This document shows, one piece after another, positions 45,071 through 56,700 of a stretch of 64,000 nucleotides of DNA. Position numbers and translations under genes: made by a program. Within the stretch, counting starts at the first letter, position 1. Every line of letters begins with the position of its first letter. Source of the stretch: Blastomussa wellsi (taxonomy: Eukaryota > Cnidaria > Anthozoa > Scleractinia > Plerogyridae); assembly GCA_947652115.1 (NCBI GenBank), contig OX393563.1:672016-736015 (forward strand), in the 5' to 3' direction. The notes under the pieces were generated by a model. It was not told the DNA's origin, made no database searches, and was given only the letters and a program-made list of their open reading frames with translations.

Positions 45071-45416
45071 ACATAGATGTATGTACTTTGATACTGACAT
45101 AAATATCATAACATGCAAAATCTGTCCTGAGACGAACAAGTGAGATGCATTTAGCCAAAGAAATTAACATTTCAGAACGAGCTCCATGATGTTGAGTAGG
45201 CATGCTACAAGTTCTGATAGCCAAGCTGCCCTTAAGCAGGCAAATCAATGGAAACAGGCAAATGATTTTTTCTGCAACAACTACATCTCGGTAGTGGATG
45301 TTAAGGTCTGTAGATTTGGCAGCTCCTTTGGCTGAGCTGTTGAAGTAAAAATATTTGGCTTTTGGTTTGACAGTGGGCGAATGAGCCATCTCATTTGGTG
45401 TATGGATGAAAGGCAC
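45069..45416 (-). other. Unrecognised minus-strand open frame upstream of SWT1
   Basis: A 115-residue frame containing MAHSPTVKPKAKYFYFNSSA is less repetitive than its surroundings and reads in the SWT1 direction, 840 bp upstream of the SWT1 start. I see no family and no splice link. It may be chance, part of a transposon or a non-coding first-exon region. Confidence 0.2.
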
Positions 45417-45985
45417 AAAAAGGGTCTTGTTATTTATCTCATTTCCCTTTCATATTATCCCTAAAACAACTGAAAAGCTCACACGTTATACTACCAGTCA
45501 TTGCTGCTTTCGTCCATTGCTTTGCATGCTGTACAACAACAACCTTTCATGACCTTTGGCGGCAGTCTTAAAGGACTAACACGCGCCGCTTGATTTACAT
45601 GATTTTTCCAAGTAAAAGATGCATAAACCAAGATTGTGAGCGGGTTTTTCATAACCTTCTTACCTAAGTTGCCATAATGCGCGGTAAAGTAAGTAAATTC
45701 CACACTTGAACATCACATTACAGGAACCCATCATTCCAACCCGCAAAAACATCACACCATGTGCAAACTTGGTAACCGCGTCTTAAGCCTCGACAATCGT
45801 GATGCATTACGACAATCAGCCGACCGAAAGCCGACCACTTCCGGGGTCCGGCCAAGTTGTTGTAGTGTAGAGGCTAATAGAAACAATCGTTCACTTGGGG
45901 ATACAAGTATGAACATCGGCACGAATATTCCAAATTGGTTATCCTTTCATTTCAGTCGACTAAAACGTGGTCGCGAAGGGGTAAA

Positions 45986-45995
45986 ATGGCGGCTG
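45986..45995 (+). other. Possible tiny first coding exon (MAA)
   Basis: AAAATGGCGGCTG|GTAAGA is a typical animal start context with a strong donor after ten coding bases (phase 1). It lies 1.76 kb from the SWT1 start in divergent orientation. No downstream exon could be joined to it among the minisatellites that follow, so it may be a fragment or coincidence. Confidence 0.2.
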
Positions 45996-46192
45996 GTAAG
46001 AATTTTAACAACTAGCTGCTGCTAACACACAGAAAAGAACATTTGAGTTCGCAGTTTATTACTTCAGTGCTAAGCTTGTGACATTTTTTACTGCTAACTA
46101 GTCAATATGCCTAGGAGTTTCTGAGGATCGCAAAGTAATTATAAAAAATTCGTCCTTTTAGCCTGGCTCTTATCTTTCGGCGGGTCTAAAAC

Positions 46193-46330
46193 GCAGGTCA
46201 CTGGTCACAGGTCACAGGTCACCGGTCACAGGTCACCGGTCACAGGTTACCGGTCACCGGTCACCGATCACAGGTCGCCGGTCACAGGTCGCAGGCCACA
46301 GGCCACAAGTCAGGGGTCACTGGTCAGCCC
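46193..46330. repeat. (GGTCACM)n 7-bp tandem array
   Basis: About 18 tandem 7-bp units alternating GGTCACA and GGTCACC with a few substitutions. The phase produces consecutive AGGTCA half-sites spaced by one base, which is the DR1 arrangement bound by many nuclear receptors. Confidence 0.92.
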
Positions 46331-46830
46331 ATAAAAAGTATGTCAAAACGTTGTAAAGCTCAATTAATCAGACGCATGGAAGTACATCTACTATAACAGC
46401 TCTTTTGAGCATAGCATTTGCCATGATATGCAGCATAACGGAAATCAACTGTAGCACTAAAAAACTTGATCCAAAGAAAGTCAATACTTACTTGTGTTTA
46501 AAACACAAATTCTTTGTAGCCTTTCAATTGAGTTTCCCCGTAGCAAGAGTCAAGCTCGAGCCCGAGTCAAGTTCGAGTTATATTTTTCGCCGTTTCTTAC
46601 TTTCTGCCAATAATATCCTTGGCCTGTAATTGTTTATATTGCCCAACAGAATGTCGAAGAAGTAACAAGATACAAGAGCAAAACCGGATGATCGTTGATT
46701 TTATTGCGGTTTTTCGAAGATTACACTAGAAAACTGTAAATTAAGAAGCCGTTAGCAGGACAAAGGAATGTCACTGACATATTCATTGAAAATTACTATG
46801 GCAAAAAAGGAAAGAGATCAAAGGAACAGC

Positions 46831-46943
46831 CAACAACGGGGTTATTCCTGTCTGCCACCCATCCAAATACTAACCTTGCCCAACAGGGCTTAACTTCAGT
46901 GGTCGTTCGTGAACTTGTGCATCGTTGTAGGCTCCATGCTTTG
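46831..46943 (-). mobile_element. 5S rRNA-derived element (SINE3-like head or 5S pseudogene)
   Basis: Read on the minus strand, GAAGTTAAGCCCTGTTGGGC then AAGGTTAGTATTTGGATGGG follow the order of the 3' half of animal 5S rRNA, including the internal control region. The first half is recognisable only loosely (CACAAGTTCACGAACGACCA). The copy is divergent and is not a functional 5S gene; a 5S-derived SINE is the likely source. Confidence 0.65.
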
Positions 46944-47790
46944 TCTATCGATAACGTTTGTAACCGCCGTTTGTTTTCTTTTCCCTTTCGGCGTGTGAGT
47001 TGTGATTGGTAGAAACCCCTGGGGAACTGCTCCTATTTCCCGGGGGTACCTATCACCACCTAGTCAGTCCAGTTGTACTCGTGTCTCAAAATATATAGTC
47101 ATAGCAAACAAATTTATCGTGAAAGCACATTCAAGAAATGTGGGTAACGTTACGGGGAACGTGATCTGGAAAGTTGATTACACTCTTATTTTTTTTATAT
47201 AAGAACGTCTAACTTTGTAGCTTAGGCTTAACGTTCTTATATATTTTTGCTATTTGATCAGTACAAAAATAAGAACCTCTCAAACTGCATTTGCTTGCTG
47301 ATATGTTTTCAGTTGCTTGTCAAATACTTGCGCCACTTGCTCTGATGCCACGTTCAAGATGTTGCGTCGTGCTTAAAAAAACATTGAACATAGAGGTTAG
47401 CAACACAACATAAATTTATCAGATTTTGTGGCAAAAACGCAGAAGAATTTCAAAATAAAAGTGTTCTTAATTGCTTTTTGTCTGAAGAATATTCTTGATA
47501 CGTTATTAAAATTTGTCTAATTTCAGCTTCAAAGTTCTTATAAAACAGGTTCTTATATAATAAAGAGTGTAGTTCTTGAAGTTTAATTTGGCCAGAAATA
47601 AATAATATTGCATACATGTATTTCTGCAAGGACGAAAAAAAGGTTTAACATCAAGACTAAAATCACTCAGCCTTCGTAATGAACGATTGCCCTTCTTCCA
47701 TCTATCTGTAAACGGTGTGTCGAAAGGTTCAAGTCCAGAAAATAATGGTCATACGCGGGATATGATATGATGAAATGTATTACATGTCAT
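46944..47790. other. AT-rich spacer before the minisatellites
   Basis: No gene is seen. The strings GAACGTCTAACTTTGTAGCT and the repeated 'aagaac' context near 47210-47280 and 47540-47570 suggest old repeat sequence, with TTCTTATATAA motifs facing each other (about 47203 and 47551), but I could not define an element. Confidence 0.35.
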
Positions 47791-47791
47791 A

Positions 47792-49637
47792 TGCGTAGCA
47801 CTTAACCCCCACAGCTCACCCCCTCAGGGCGTAGCACTTAACCCCCACAGCTCACCCCCTCAGAGCGTAGCACTTAACCCCCAAATCTCACCCCCTCAGG
47901 GCGTAGCACTTAACCCCTAAAGCTCACCCCCTCAGGGCGTAGCACTTAACCCCCAAATCTCACCCCCTCAGGGCGTAGCACTTAACCCCCAAAGCTCACC
48001 TCCTCAGGGCGTAGCACTTAACCCCCAAAGCTCACCCCCTCGGGCGTAGCACTGAACCCCAGAAGCTCACCCCCTCGGGGGTAGCACTTAACCCCCGAAG
48101 CACACCCCCTCAGGGCGTAGCACTTAACCCCTAAAGCTCACCCCCTCAGGGCGTAGCACTTAACCCCCAAAGCTCACCCCCTCAGGGCGAAGCACTTAAC
48201 CCCCAAAGCTCACCCCCTCGGGCGTAGCACTGAACCCCAGAAGCTCACCCCCTCAGGGCGTAGCATTTAACCCCCGAAGTTCACCCCCTCAGGGCGTAGC
48301 ACTTAACCCCCGAAGCTCACCCCCTCAGGGCGTAGCACTTAACCCCCGAAGCTCACCCCCTCTGGGCGTAGCACTTAACCCCCTAAGCTTACCCCCTCAG
48401 GGCGTAGCACTTAACCCCCAAAGCTCACCCCCTCAGGGCGTAGCACTTAACCCCTAAAGCTCACCCCCTCAGGGCGTAGCACTTAACCCCCAAAGCTCAC
48501 CCCCTCAGGGCGAAGCACTTAACCCCCAAAGCTCACCCCCTCGGGCGTAGCACTGAACCCCAGAAGCTCACCCCCTCGGGGGGTAGCACTTAACCCACGA
48601 AGCTCACCCACTGTTGGCGTAGCACTTAACCCCCGAAGCTCACCCCCTCAGGGCGTAGCACTTAACCCCCGAAGCTCACCCCCTCTGGGCGTAGCACTTA
48701 ACCCCCTAAGCTTACCCCCTCAGGGCGTAGCACTTAACCCCCAAAGCTCACCCCCTCAGGGCGTAGCATTTAACCCCCGAAGTTCACCCCCTCAGGGCGT
48801 AGCACTTAACCCCCGAAGCTCACCCCCTCAGGGCGTAGCACTTAACCCCCGAAGCTCACCCCCTCTGGGCGTAGCACTTAACCCCCTAAGCTTACCCCCT
48901 CAGGGCGTAGCACTTAACCCCCAAAGCTCACCCCCTCAGGGCGTAGCACTTAACCCCTAAAGCTCACCCCCTCAGGGCGTAGCACTTAACCCCCAAAGCT
49001 CACCCCCTCAGGGCGAAGCACTTAACCCCCAAAGCTCACCCCCTCGGGCGTAGCACTGAACCCCAGAAGCTCACCCCCTCGGGGGGTAGCACTTAACCCA
49101 CGAAGCTCACCCACTGTTGGCGTAGCACTTAACCCCCGAAGCTCACCCCTTAGGGGCGTAGCACTGAACCCCAGAAGCTCACCCCCTCGGGGGGTAGCGC
49201 TTAACCCCCAAAGCTCACAACCTCAGGGCGTAACACTTAACCCCAAAGCTCACCCCGTAGGGGCGTAGCACTTAACCCCCGAAGCTCACCCCGTCGGGGC
49301 GTAGCACTTAACCCCCGAAGCTCACGGAGCGTAGCACTTAACCCCCGAAGCTCACCTCCTCGGGGCGTAGCACTGAACCCCAGAAGCTCACCCCTCGGGG
49401 GGTAGCACTTAACCCACGAAGCTCACCCCCTCGGGGCGTAGCACTTAACCCCCGAAGCTCACCCCGTTTCACCCCCTCGGGGCGTAGCACTGAACCCCAG
49501 AAGCTCACCCCCTCGGAGGGTAGCACTTAACCGACGAAGCTCACCCCCTCGGGGCGTAGCACTTAACCCCCGAAGCTCACCCCCTAAGGGCGTAGAACTT
49601 AACCCCCGAAGCTCACCCCTCAGGGCGTAGCACTTAA
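47792..49637. repeat. 36-bp minisatellite, about 51 copies, with higher-order structure
   Basis: The unit is GGGCGTAGCACTTAACCCCC plus GAAGCTCACCCCCTCA. Units vary at a few positions (CGAAG/CAAAG/CTAAG, CGTAG/CGAAG, ACTGAACCCCAG). Recognisable variant strings recur, for example GGGCGAAGCACTT at about 48186, 48510 and 49013, showing duplication of multi-unit blocks. It does not encode a stable frame on the plus strand because of 35-bp units. Confidence 0.95.
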
Positions 49638-49640
49638 GTG

Positions 49641-50115
49641 TTGGGGGCTAGGGGCTAGGCGCTACGGCGCGGGCGCTGGCGCAGTGTTGGGGGCTAGGCG
49701 CTACGCCGCGGGGGCTGGCGCAGTGTTGGGGGCTAGGCGCTACGCCGCGGGGGCTGGCGCAGTGTTTGGGGCTAGGCGCTACGCCGCGGGGACTGGCGCA
49801 GTGTTGGGTTCTAGGTGCTACGCCGCAGGGGCTGGCGCAGTGTTGGGGGCTAGGCGCTACGCTGCGGGGGCTCGCGCAGTGTTGGGGGCTAGGCGCTACG
49901 CCGCGGGGGCTGGCGCAGTGTTGGGGGCTAGGCGGTACGTCGCGGGGGCTGGCGCAGTGTTGGGGGCTAGGCGCTACGCCGCTGGGTCTCGCGCAGTGTT
50001 GAGGGCTAGGCGCTACGCCGCGGGGGCTCGCGCAGTGTTGGGGGCTAGGCGCTACGCCGCGGGTCTCGCGCAGTGTTGGGGGCTAGGCGCTACGCCGCAA
50101 GGGCTCGCGCAGTGT
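49641..50115. repeat. 39-bp minisatellite, about 12 copies
   Basis: The unit is GCAGTGTTGGGGGCTAGGCG plus CTACGCCGCGGGGGCTGGC. As 39 is a multiple of three, a frame stays open from 49684 to 50127, giving a 13-residue repeat with GARRYAAG; a second frame is open as well. No start context, splice site or relative supports a protein. On the minus strand the unit shares the core GGCGTAGCGCCTAGCCCCC with the adjacent 36-bp array. Confidence 0.93.
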
Positions 50116-50230
50116 AAGATAAGATGAGATAAGATAAGATAACTTTATTTATACAGGGTATTTCCATCAGCTTATTTAGAAGTATTTATGGTAATCAACT
50201 AACTACCTATCTTCCTAACTACAAAAAAAG
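50115..50230 (-). mobile_element. Retroelement 3' end with (TTATC)n tail, second copy
   Basis: Reverse-complement match to 44.99-45.07 kb: GTTAGTTGATTACCATAAAT, GCTGATGGAAATACCCTG, AATAAAGTTATCTTATCTTA. The tail abuts the end of the 39-bp minisatellite. Confidence 0.65.
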
Positions 50231-50582
50231 GTGTAAAATACAAAAGAATAAAAACTGCTTTTCATGGAGGCCGTGTTCAAAAAAATAATTAGGGGAAATT
50301 GTTGATAATTGTTTGTAATTGTTAATAATTGGTGGGGTTTCTTGATTCTTAGTGCTGACCAAAATTATCGCGGGCTCTGGGGAGGAGAATGGGTTTTGGG
50401 ATTGATTTTGCGTGGTTCAAATTAATCAAATCAAATGTCAAATATGCTTTGTTTTAACGAGGGTAGCAGCACAGTAATAGTCTCTATGGCTCTCGGATTC
50501 CCGATCGAGTTTTCGCCTGGCGTTGTTGTCGTACTGGGTGCGCTTTGCGTTTTGGGATTGATTTTACCCAGTTCGTCTGGCG

Positions 50583-50750
50583 TTGTGCTCTGGTCCGCCG
50601 ATTGTATTGGGCAGATTGGCAGCGTTCAGAGAGCTGTTTGGAGCTTCTACTGTGAGCTGCAACTTTTTGCCGATTCTTCTTTCCTACTACTTTTCAACCT
50701 TTCCCTGGGCCCGACCAACTGCACCCTGGATCTCCGAAGATGGCTTCAAA
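50583..50750 (-). repeat. Interspersed repeat R2, inverted copy at the dioxygenase gene start
   Basis: Reverse-complement similarity to R2 at 20.55-20.70 kb: TTCAGAGAGCTGTTTGGA, TTTGCCGATTCTTCTTTCC, CAACTGCACCCTGGATCTCC. The repeat ends within or at the ATG of the dioxygenase first exon, so it supplies the 5' UTR or proximal promoter. Confidence 0.6.
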
Positions 50751-53700
50751 AATGTCACTGCTTGGAACCAGTTTCAAGAGATTATTTAGTAGCAGTTCAA
50801 CAGAGAGCATCGCCTTCTTCAAGCTTAATGAAGAACAGAAATCACAGGTAGGTTGTTCTTTATTGCGAAACAGAGATGCCCCAAACAGAGTCGCGAGTCA
50901 GTGGATATACGACAAATGCAGACCTGAACAGTAGGACACAGGTTAGCCTAAATATCACTCCGGTTAGCCGGAATAGGGAAGATATCAGTGACGTCACCCA
51001 TTGTCATTAATGTGCCAACCAGAAAACTATTGGCTAGTGAAACAAAGAGCTCTTTTGTTTAACTTGTTGGCTATTTAAATAACAAAAACAATGTTTGTAA
51101 ACAAATATCTTCCCTATAGCACTTCAGTTACAGGGACCGCAGGGCCGGGGAGAAGCTGGGGGTTTTCAGCCACCCAGTAATTATTATATAGGAAAAATGA
51201 TTAAATTTACCCAGTTTAAACATTACCGTTTTATTATTCTCATAGATATGTGATAATAAAAGTGCTGGGGAATCTTGAACCATTCATGATCATATAGACT
51301 GCAACTCTAAAAATCTTATTTACATGGTACATTGTCGACGGCCCACCCCTTCCTCCAGACCCACCACTGTTTCAGACCGTTTTCTTTACGAGAATCACTC
51401 AGCTAACGACATAGAACTTATCCCACCAGAAGTCATTCGTTCATCTTGTGATGCCTTACACGTAGCCAGGGAGGCATATCTTATCAGAAGGGGTCAAGCC
51501 CTTGAGCTGAGCCTAAAGAAATAAACAAACGAGAGGAAATTTAATTTAGTGTACTAAGTGCCTTTAACCTTTATATAGTTAGAGTTATAGTTATAGTCAA
51601 TGGTTATATTAGCTTTTTGTCTTGGTTGTTTAAATTGTAACAATTTTTCTTAGCTGGTGCGCAACAGGATTTAGTAGACGAATTTGACCACTCGGGCAAA
51701 AATTACTAGAAAATTTGCGTTACGTCTGGTTGATGTCATACTTTGCAAACAGGAAGTCTATGGAATTAGTCAATCACTGGCTGAGTTTCAGGGCGATTGG
51801 TTGAATAAATTATGTGTAACGAAATTTCTCTGTGCATAATGCACCTATCAATGTAAATCCCGCAGCGGGGGGAGTGCGTGTATAGGTGGGGGATTTGAAC
51901 TGAGCTGATATTTTTTGTTCGAATGCCCGGCCCCAGGGCAATTGTAGATGGTCAAAAGAGTCACTTAAAAAGCCAATAAAATGTTGCTAGAAAGGCCATT
52001 AAAAGGGTCAAAAGCCAGCCCGCACAAAAATACAAAGTTTTAGATTTCTTTTACACTGATATGCAAATTTTCAATGAATACCCAGACCACTGATCGGTCT
52101 AGGAAGTGTAAGCTTTTAACTCTCTCTCTGTTATATAGCTTCAATAATAACTTGAAAATTGGAAAATTATTTTAAACTTCCATTTGGCTTAAAATACCTT
52201 GTTTTCACTTAAAAAGTCAATAAAATGTTGCCAGAAAGGCCATTAAAACGGTCAAAAGCCCGCCCTACAGGACAATAACAACTGCTAAATCCCCCACCTA
52301 TGCCCGCACTCCCCCCCCCCCCCGGTGGGATTTACATTGATAGGTGCATAATCGACCTTGTGTGCGTGCTTATGAAACTCAACTGATGCACTTGATGGGT
52401 GAAATTTTCATTTCTTTATTTAATCAAGGTTTTAGCTTTGAAGCACTTTATGTCGGTGGGGGCTATTTCAACTCCAGTTTTCTTACGGTTAGTTCCAATA
52501 GTTAGGTTAGTTCGGCTAACGTGCTTAGATCATGTTAAGGATTCATTTAGGAGGTTACAATGTGTTTTGTTTGTACATACTCCCATGCGCTCAGATGTGC
52601 GCAACAAATTGCACAATTGTAACCTCCCAAATAAATCATCACATGACATGAATTGGGTTCTGTCCTCGTGTATTGGTGCACAAGGGAATAACCATTGTAT
52701 ATTCTTTTTTTAGGATTCATTGCTCAGCTGTAGTGTATTGTTTGGTCTTTTGTATCGGCTCTTGTGTACCAGTACACAAGGACAGAGCCATGAATTGGGT
52801 AGCAACTATCAGTTAACTAAGCGTGGTGGAATTTGTTGTGTAAGAAGTTTCTAGAACGTTCTGTCAGATTAGCTTCCAGTGTTTAAAGTTTTATTTCTGT
52901 TAAGGTGGAATGGTACCCCAATTTTCAACAAATTAGGTGAAATTGTGAAAAAAAATTGTTCGTGTGAGATTCATACCTTGAATCATTACTGATCACTGTG
53001 GAAGTTAGTTTTTTTTTGCACAAAAAATAAACCTTAACTGCTTTTTAGTCACATGTCTAAGAGTCACCGTGTTGTTAATTATAGCTTGAAAATTGGAAAA
53101 TTATTCTAAACTTCCGTGTGGCTTAAAATACCTTGTTTTCACATGTGTGGCGTAAAGAGCACGAGAAAAAGAGAAGCTACAAAATCATGTTTGCCATGTT
53201 GTTGCATGATGTGCTTTTTGTTATGGGATTAAGAATACGCGGTTCGCTTGGAATTGTGACACTGATGCAAACAATAAGGCGGCTTGCTCCATCCGCACCC
53301 TAATTTCCCGCCTTATTGCCTTGACCGACTGTTGCCTGGGGACAAGGTAAAGTGACACTTAGGGAAAACGCACCGCGCATGCGCAAGATGTCACGATTTC
53401 TCAAGGTTTTCTTGAGGTGGTCAGCATCAGCAAGGGCGGCCATGATACATCAACGGCATAATTTTACTCCAAATGTGCGAACTTACGAGCTTATAGCAAA
53501 AATTGGAAGCAAAATGGTGAAGGTGGAAATTGAGAGGTAAATAAACATAAAACAATCTACCTCTATGATAAATCTAAACCTTAAATTCATGATCAGGGGT
53601 TTTCGTTAAAGTGCCTATGAAGTAAAAATTTTTTTTGCACATTTTTGTAGTATATTGTACCCTTATTCCAAAATGACAAAAGAAATTCGGTGGAAAGAAG

Positions 53701-56700
53701 TACGTAAATAGAGGTTTCGGTTTCGGAGGCTGGGAACTAATTAAGCGGTGATGACATAGTTAGTGGTTCCAGCGGGTTGTTTACACATAGTTTCCTGTTG
53801 CTTTTGAGTGAACTTCTCCTAGTCAGATGACTATAGCTTGTATTTTCATGGGCTAAATTTCAACTATGTCTGACAGTAGCGATGAAATGCCTTCCTCGAC
53901 ATCCATTTCGAGCTATGAACAATCCTCAAGAAGTGATTCTTCGCTGGAAATTTAGATAGTTGGGCATATCCAACAGCCTTATGCGCGTTATGCGGACGAG
54001 CCGATCGCTTGTGACATTTGTTCATTTGCTGTCGATCTGTTTATTAATTCGGTCTTCCGACCTATTTTGCTTCACATTAGTATTATTTGGAGGCTTTTTT
54101 TCTTCAAACTGAATCTATAACATCGTATCCACCATGCAGATGTATAGAGGTCAGACGTCTGAACGATTTTCCATTAGTAGTTTGACACCTCTGTAATGTT
54201 CAATATGTTTCGTACGCTCGGTTTGTTTCGGCTCATTTATATTTGCAAGATGTGTTTAAGTTCTCATAACTTCGCTATTGAAGGGCAGGGTAAGACTTTC
54301 CGTGAAGATGTTGATAGCTTGCTTTTGCTATTTGTGATAGTGTTGCAAGATGTGGTTTATTATCACGGATATTTGTCTTAGTCCGGCTTCCCTGGAAACT
54401 GCTGTAGCTCTACTTCGAGAAAGCCATTCTGTGTCGTAGAGGGTGTGTTTCTTGCATATCGAGCATTTAGTCTTCTGAGCTTGGTGTTTAGGTTTTGACC
54501 TCCTAATTTGTTCATTGTATTTTCTTGTTGGCACTGCATGATTCAATTGTAGATTAATTTTATATTTACCACGTGCAAATCTGTTGACTGTGTTGTGTGT
54601 TGTGCATGCCACTATTTCAGAATATGTTTCCATTTGAAACAAACACGTGCCATATCTTTTTCGATGACAAAATTAATCTTGATTGTTTTCTGAAAAGAAA
54701 TCAACTTTTGCGACTAAACAATTAGATGCGTGCGTGTTTCACACCGGCACGTACAATTCAGATGGCACAGGATGTTAATTAATAAACTTCACTTTCTCTT
54801 CGCCGCTTTCGTTCAGACTGTTCAGTTATAGGCGATGTCTTCGATACATCCAAATTTTTTGGATGGAACTGAACCCTTAATAAGACGTTTTCCAATTCCA
54901 TGGGTCTGGGGGCATGCTCCCCCATAAAATTTTGAAAATTTGAAGTAGCTGAGACGTGTTTCCTTTATTCTGAGCAGAAGTGTGATGCTTTAAAAGCAAC
55001 TTTTAGATCCCACTGACCAGAGAAACGTTGGCTGTGGACAAGAATAAAGTGTTCGAAGCACGTACAAAGTAATTATATCCTAAAAGATATTTAATTATGT
55101 CAGTACTGAAGCAGCAAGGAACATGAAATGCGTGAGAACTAAAAGTTTCAGTGTGAGAGCATAAGATTTAATTCGTTTGCGTGAGTCTCATGCTCAATGC
55201 GTGAGACTTGAGAGCTCTGCATTTATACATTTGAGTGGAGAGTGATCCTGTGGGATTAAGTGTCTTGCCCAGGAACACTGTAGTGCCCCGGTCGAGGCTC
55301 GAACTCGGACCATTCAATCCTGAGTCCAAGGCATTCTCATTAGTATCCAGCATATGCAGCAGCCTTCTTCTTCTACCCATACTACCTTTCGGTATTGTCA
55401 TGTAGCTTGAAACTTTGATCTGACATCTGCAGCTATTTTTAATGGTATGATTGCATCGAAATGGCCTCGCGCGCTACATAAATGAGCACCTTTTCCCTCA
55501 AGGGACCTTGGTTATTCCCATGGGTATTAAGCATGGTATTTACACGCCCTCCTTGTGATCACTCTCTTATGCCTTTTTCCCCACCCACCTCCCCTCAGCG
55601 ACGGAAACCTCCATGGCAAATGCTGATTTTGTAGGTTTATTTTCCTCTCTTCAAACCACACATGTGGAGAAAAAGGTGTAAAAAGGTGTATGCATATAGT
55701 CTAGATATAAAACATTCTGAGAAGAATGACAACATGACTTTTTGTGCTTTGTTTTATAGTACGAGAGAGATGGTTGCATAGTAGTTAAAGATATATTCAA
55801 TGAAGAGGAAACAAAGGAGCTTATCAATGCTATGGATGAGTTGATTGAAATGTAAGAATCACTTTTGCGATATTTTGTGATATCGGTGCACACAGTTAAC
55901 TCTCCTTTAAACATGAAGTTCCACTATAAAAGGGATAGCCCCGCCCACATCATGTCACACCTTTCGAGCGCGAAATGCAAATTTGTATTCTTGCATTCAT
56001 TGCATGTTGCTGATTCAAGCGTCCGGCAAACTAAACATGCTTCAAAATTTCATTAAACTAAAAGACAACCTGGACGAAAATCCCCTAACGTTATACACAA
56101 CATTCTCAGCAAAAATAAACGGATTTTCTCAGTACAGTCAACTCTCTCTTAACGGACACCTCTATTAGACGGACACCTGGTGTTGGTCCCGGCCGTTTCT
56201 CTGTCATTTTTACTAAGTACGTGACTCTTTTTTAACACCGGACGTTTAATTGGTAGCTCTTTTCTTGTCGGTGGAATACATACAGTACAAGTTAAAATTA
56301 AATCAGTCATTGTCCCATTCTAAAAATAACTTGGAGGTGACAAGCGAATTGTATAATTGTAATCTAAAACAGTTATTTTCTTGCTTTCTTAGCTGAAAAT
56401 TCCTGGGGTCATGTTACGTCGACTCTCTATAATAATAATATTATATAAGCTGGGCACCTCTCTAAGACGGACAGCTAAGGCCGGTCCCGATGGTGTCCGT
56501 CTTAGAGACTGTACGTATCATTAAATAAAGCACGGGTCATTTGCCAGCTGTTTACGCTTTTGATGGTTGACTGACAACCTGCCACACCAGGCCCCTTTTA
56601 TACTAGAACTTCTTGTTTAAGGAATCTCTTTTCTAAGATGAACACTTTCTTTAGACAGACAACTGGTGTTGTTCTCTGTGATCCATTTTTCAGTCATTTT

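Noticed and set aside
49338..49526. 62-residue minus-strand frame
   Set aside because: It is a translation of the 36-bp minisatellite.
47792..49637. Regular 36-bp repeats resembling a CRISPR array
   Set aside because: Units are directly contiguous without unique spacers, vary between copies, and the context is a eukaryotic genome without cas genes.
53352..53540. 62-residue frame in dioxygenase intron 1, possible alternative first exon
   Set aside because: Its donor phase (2) does not fit exon 2 of the dioxygenase, and no other partner was found.
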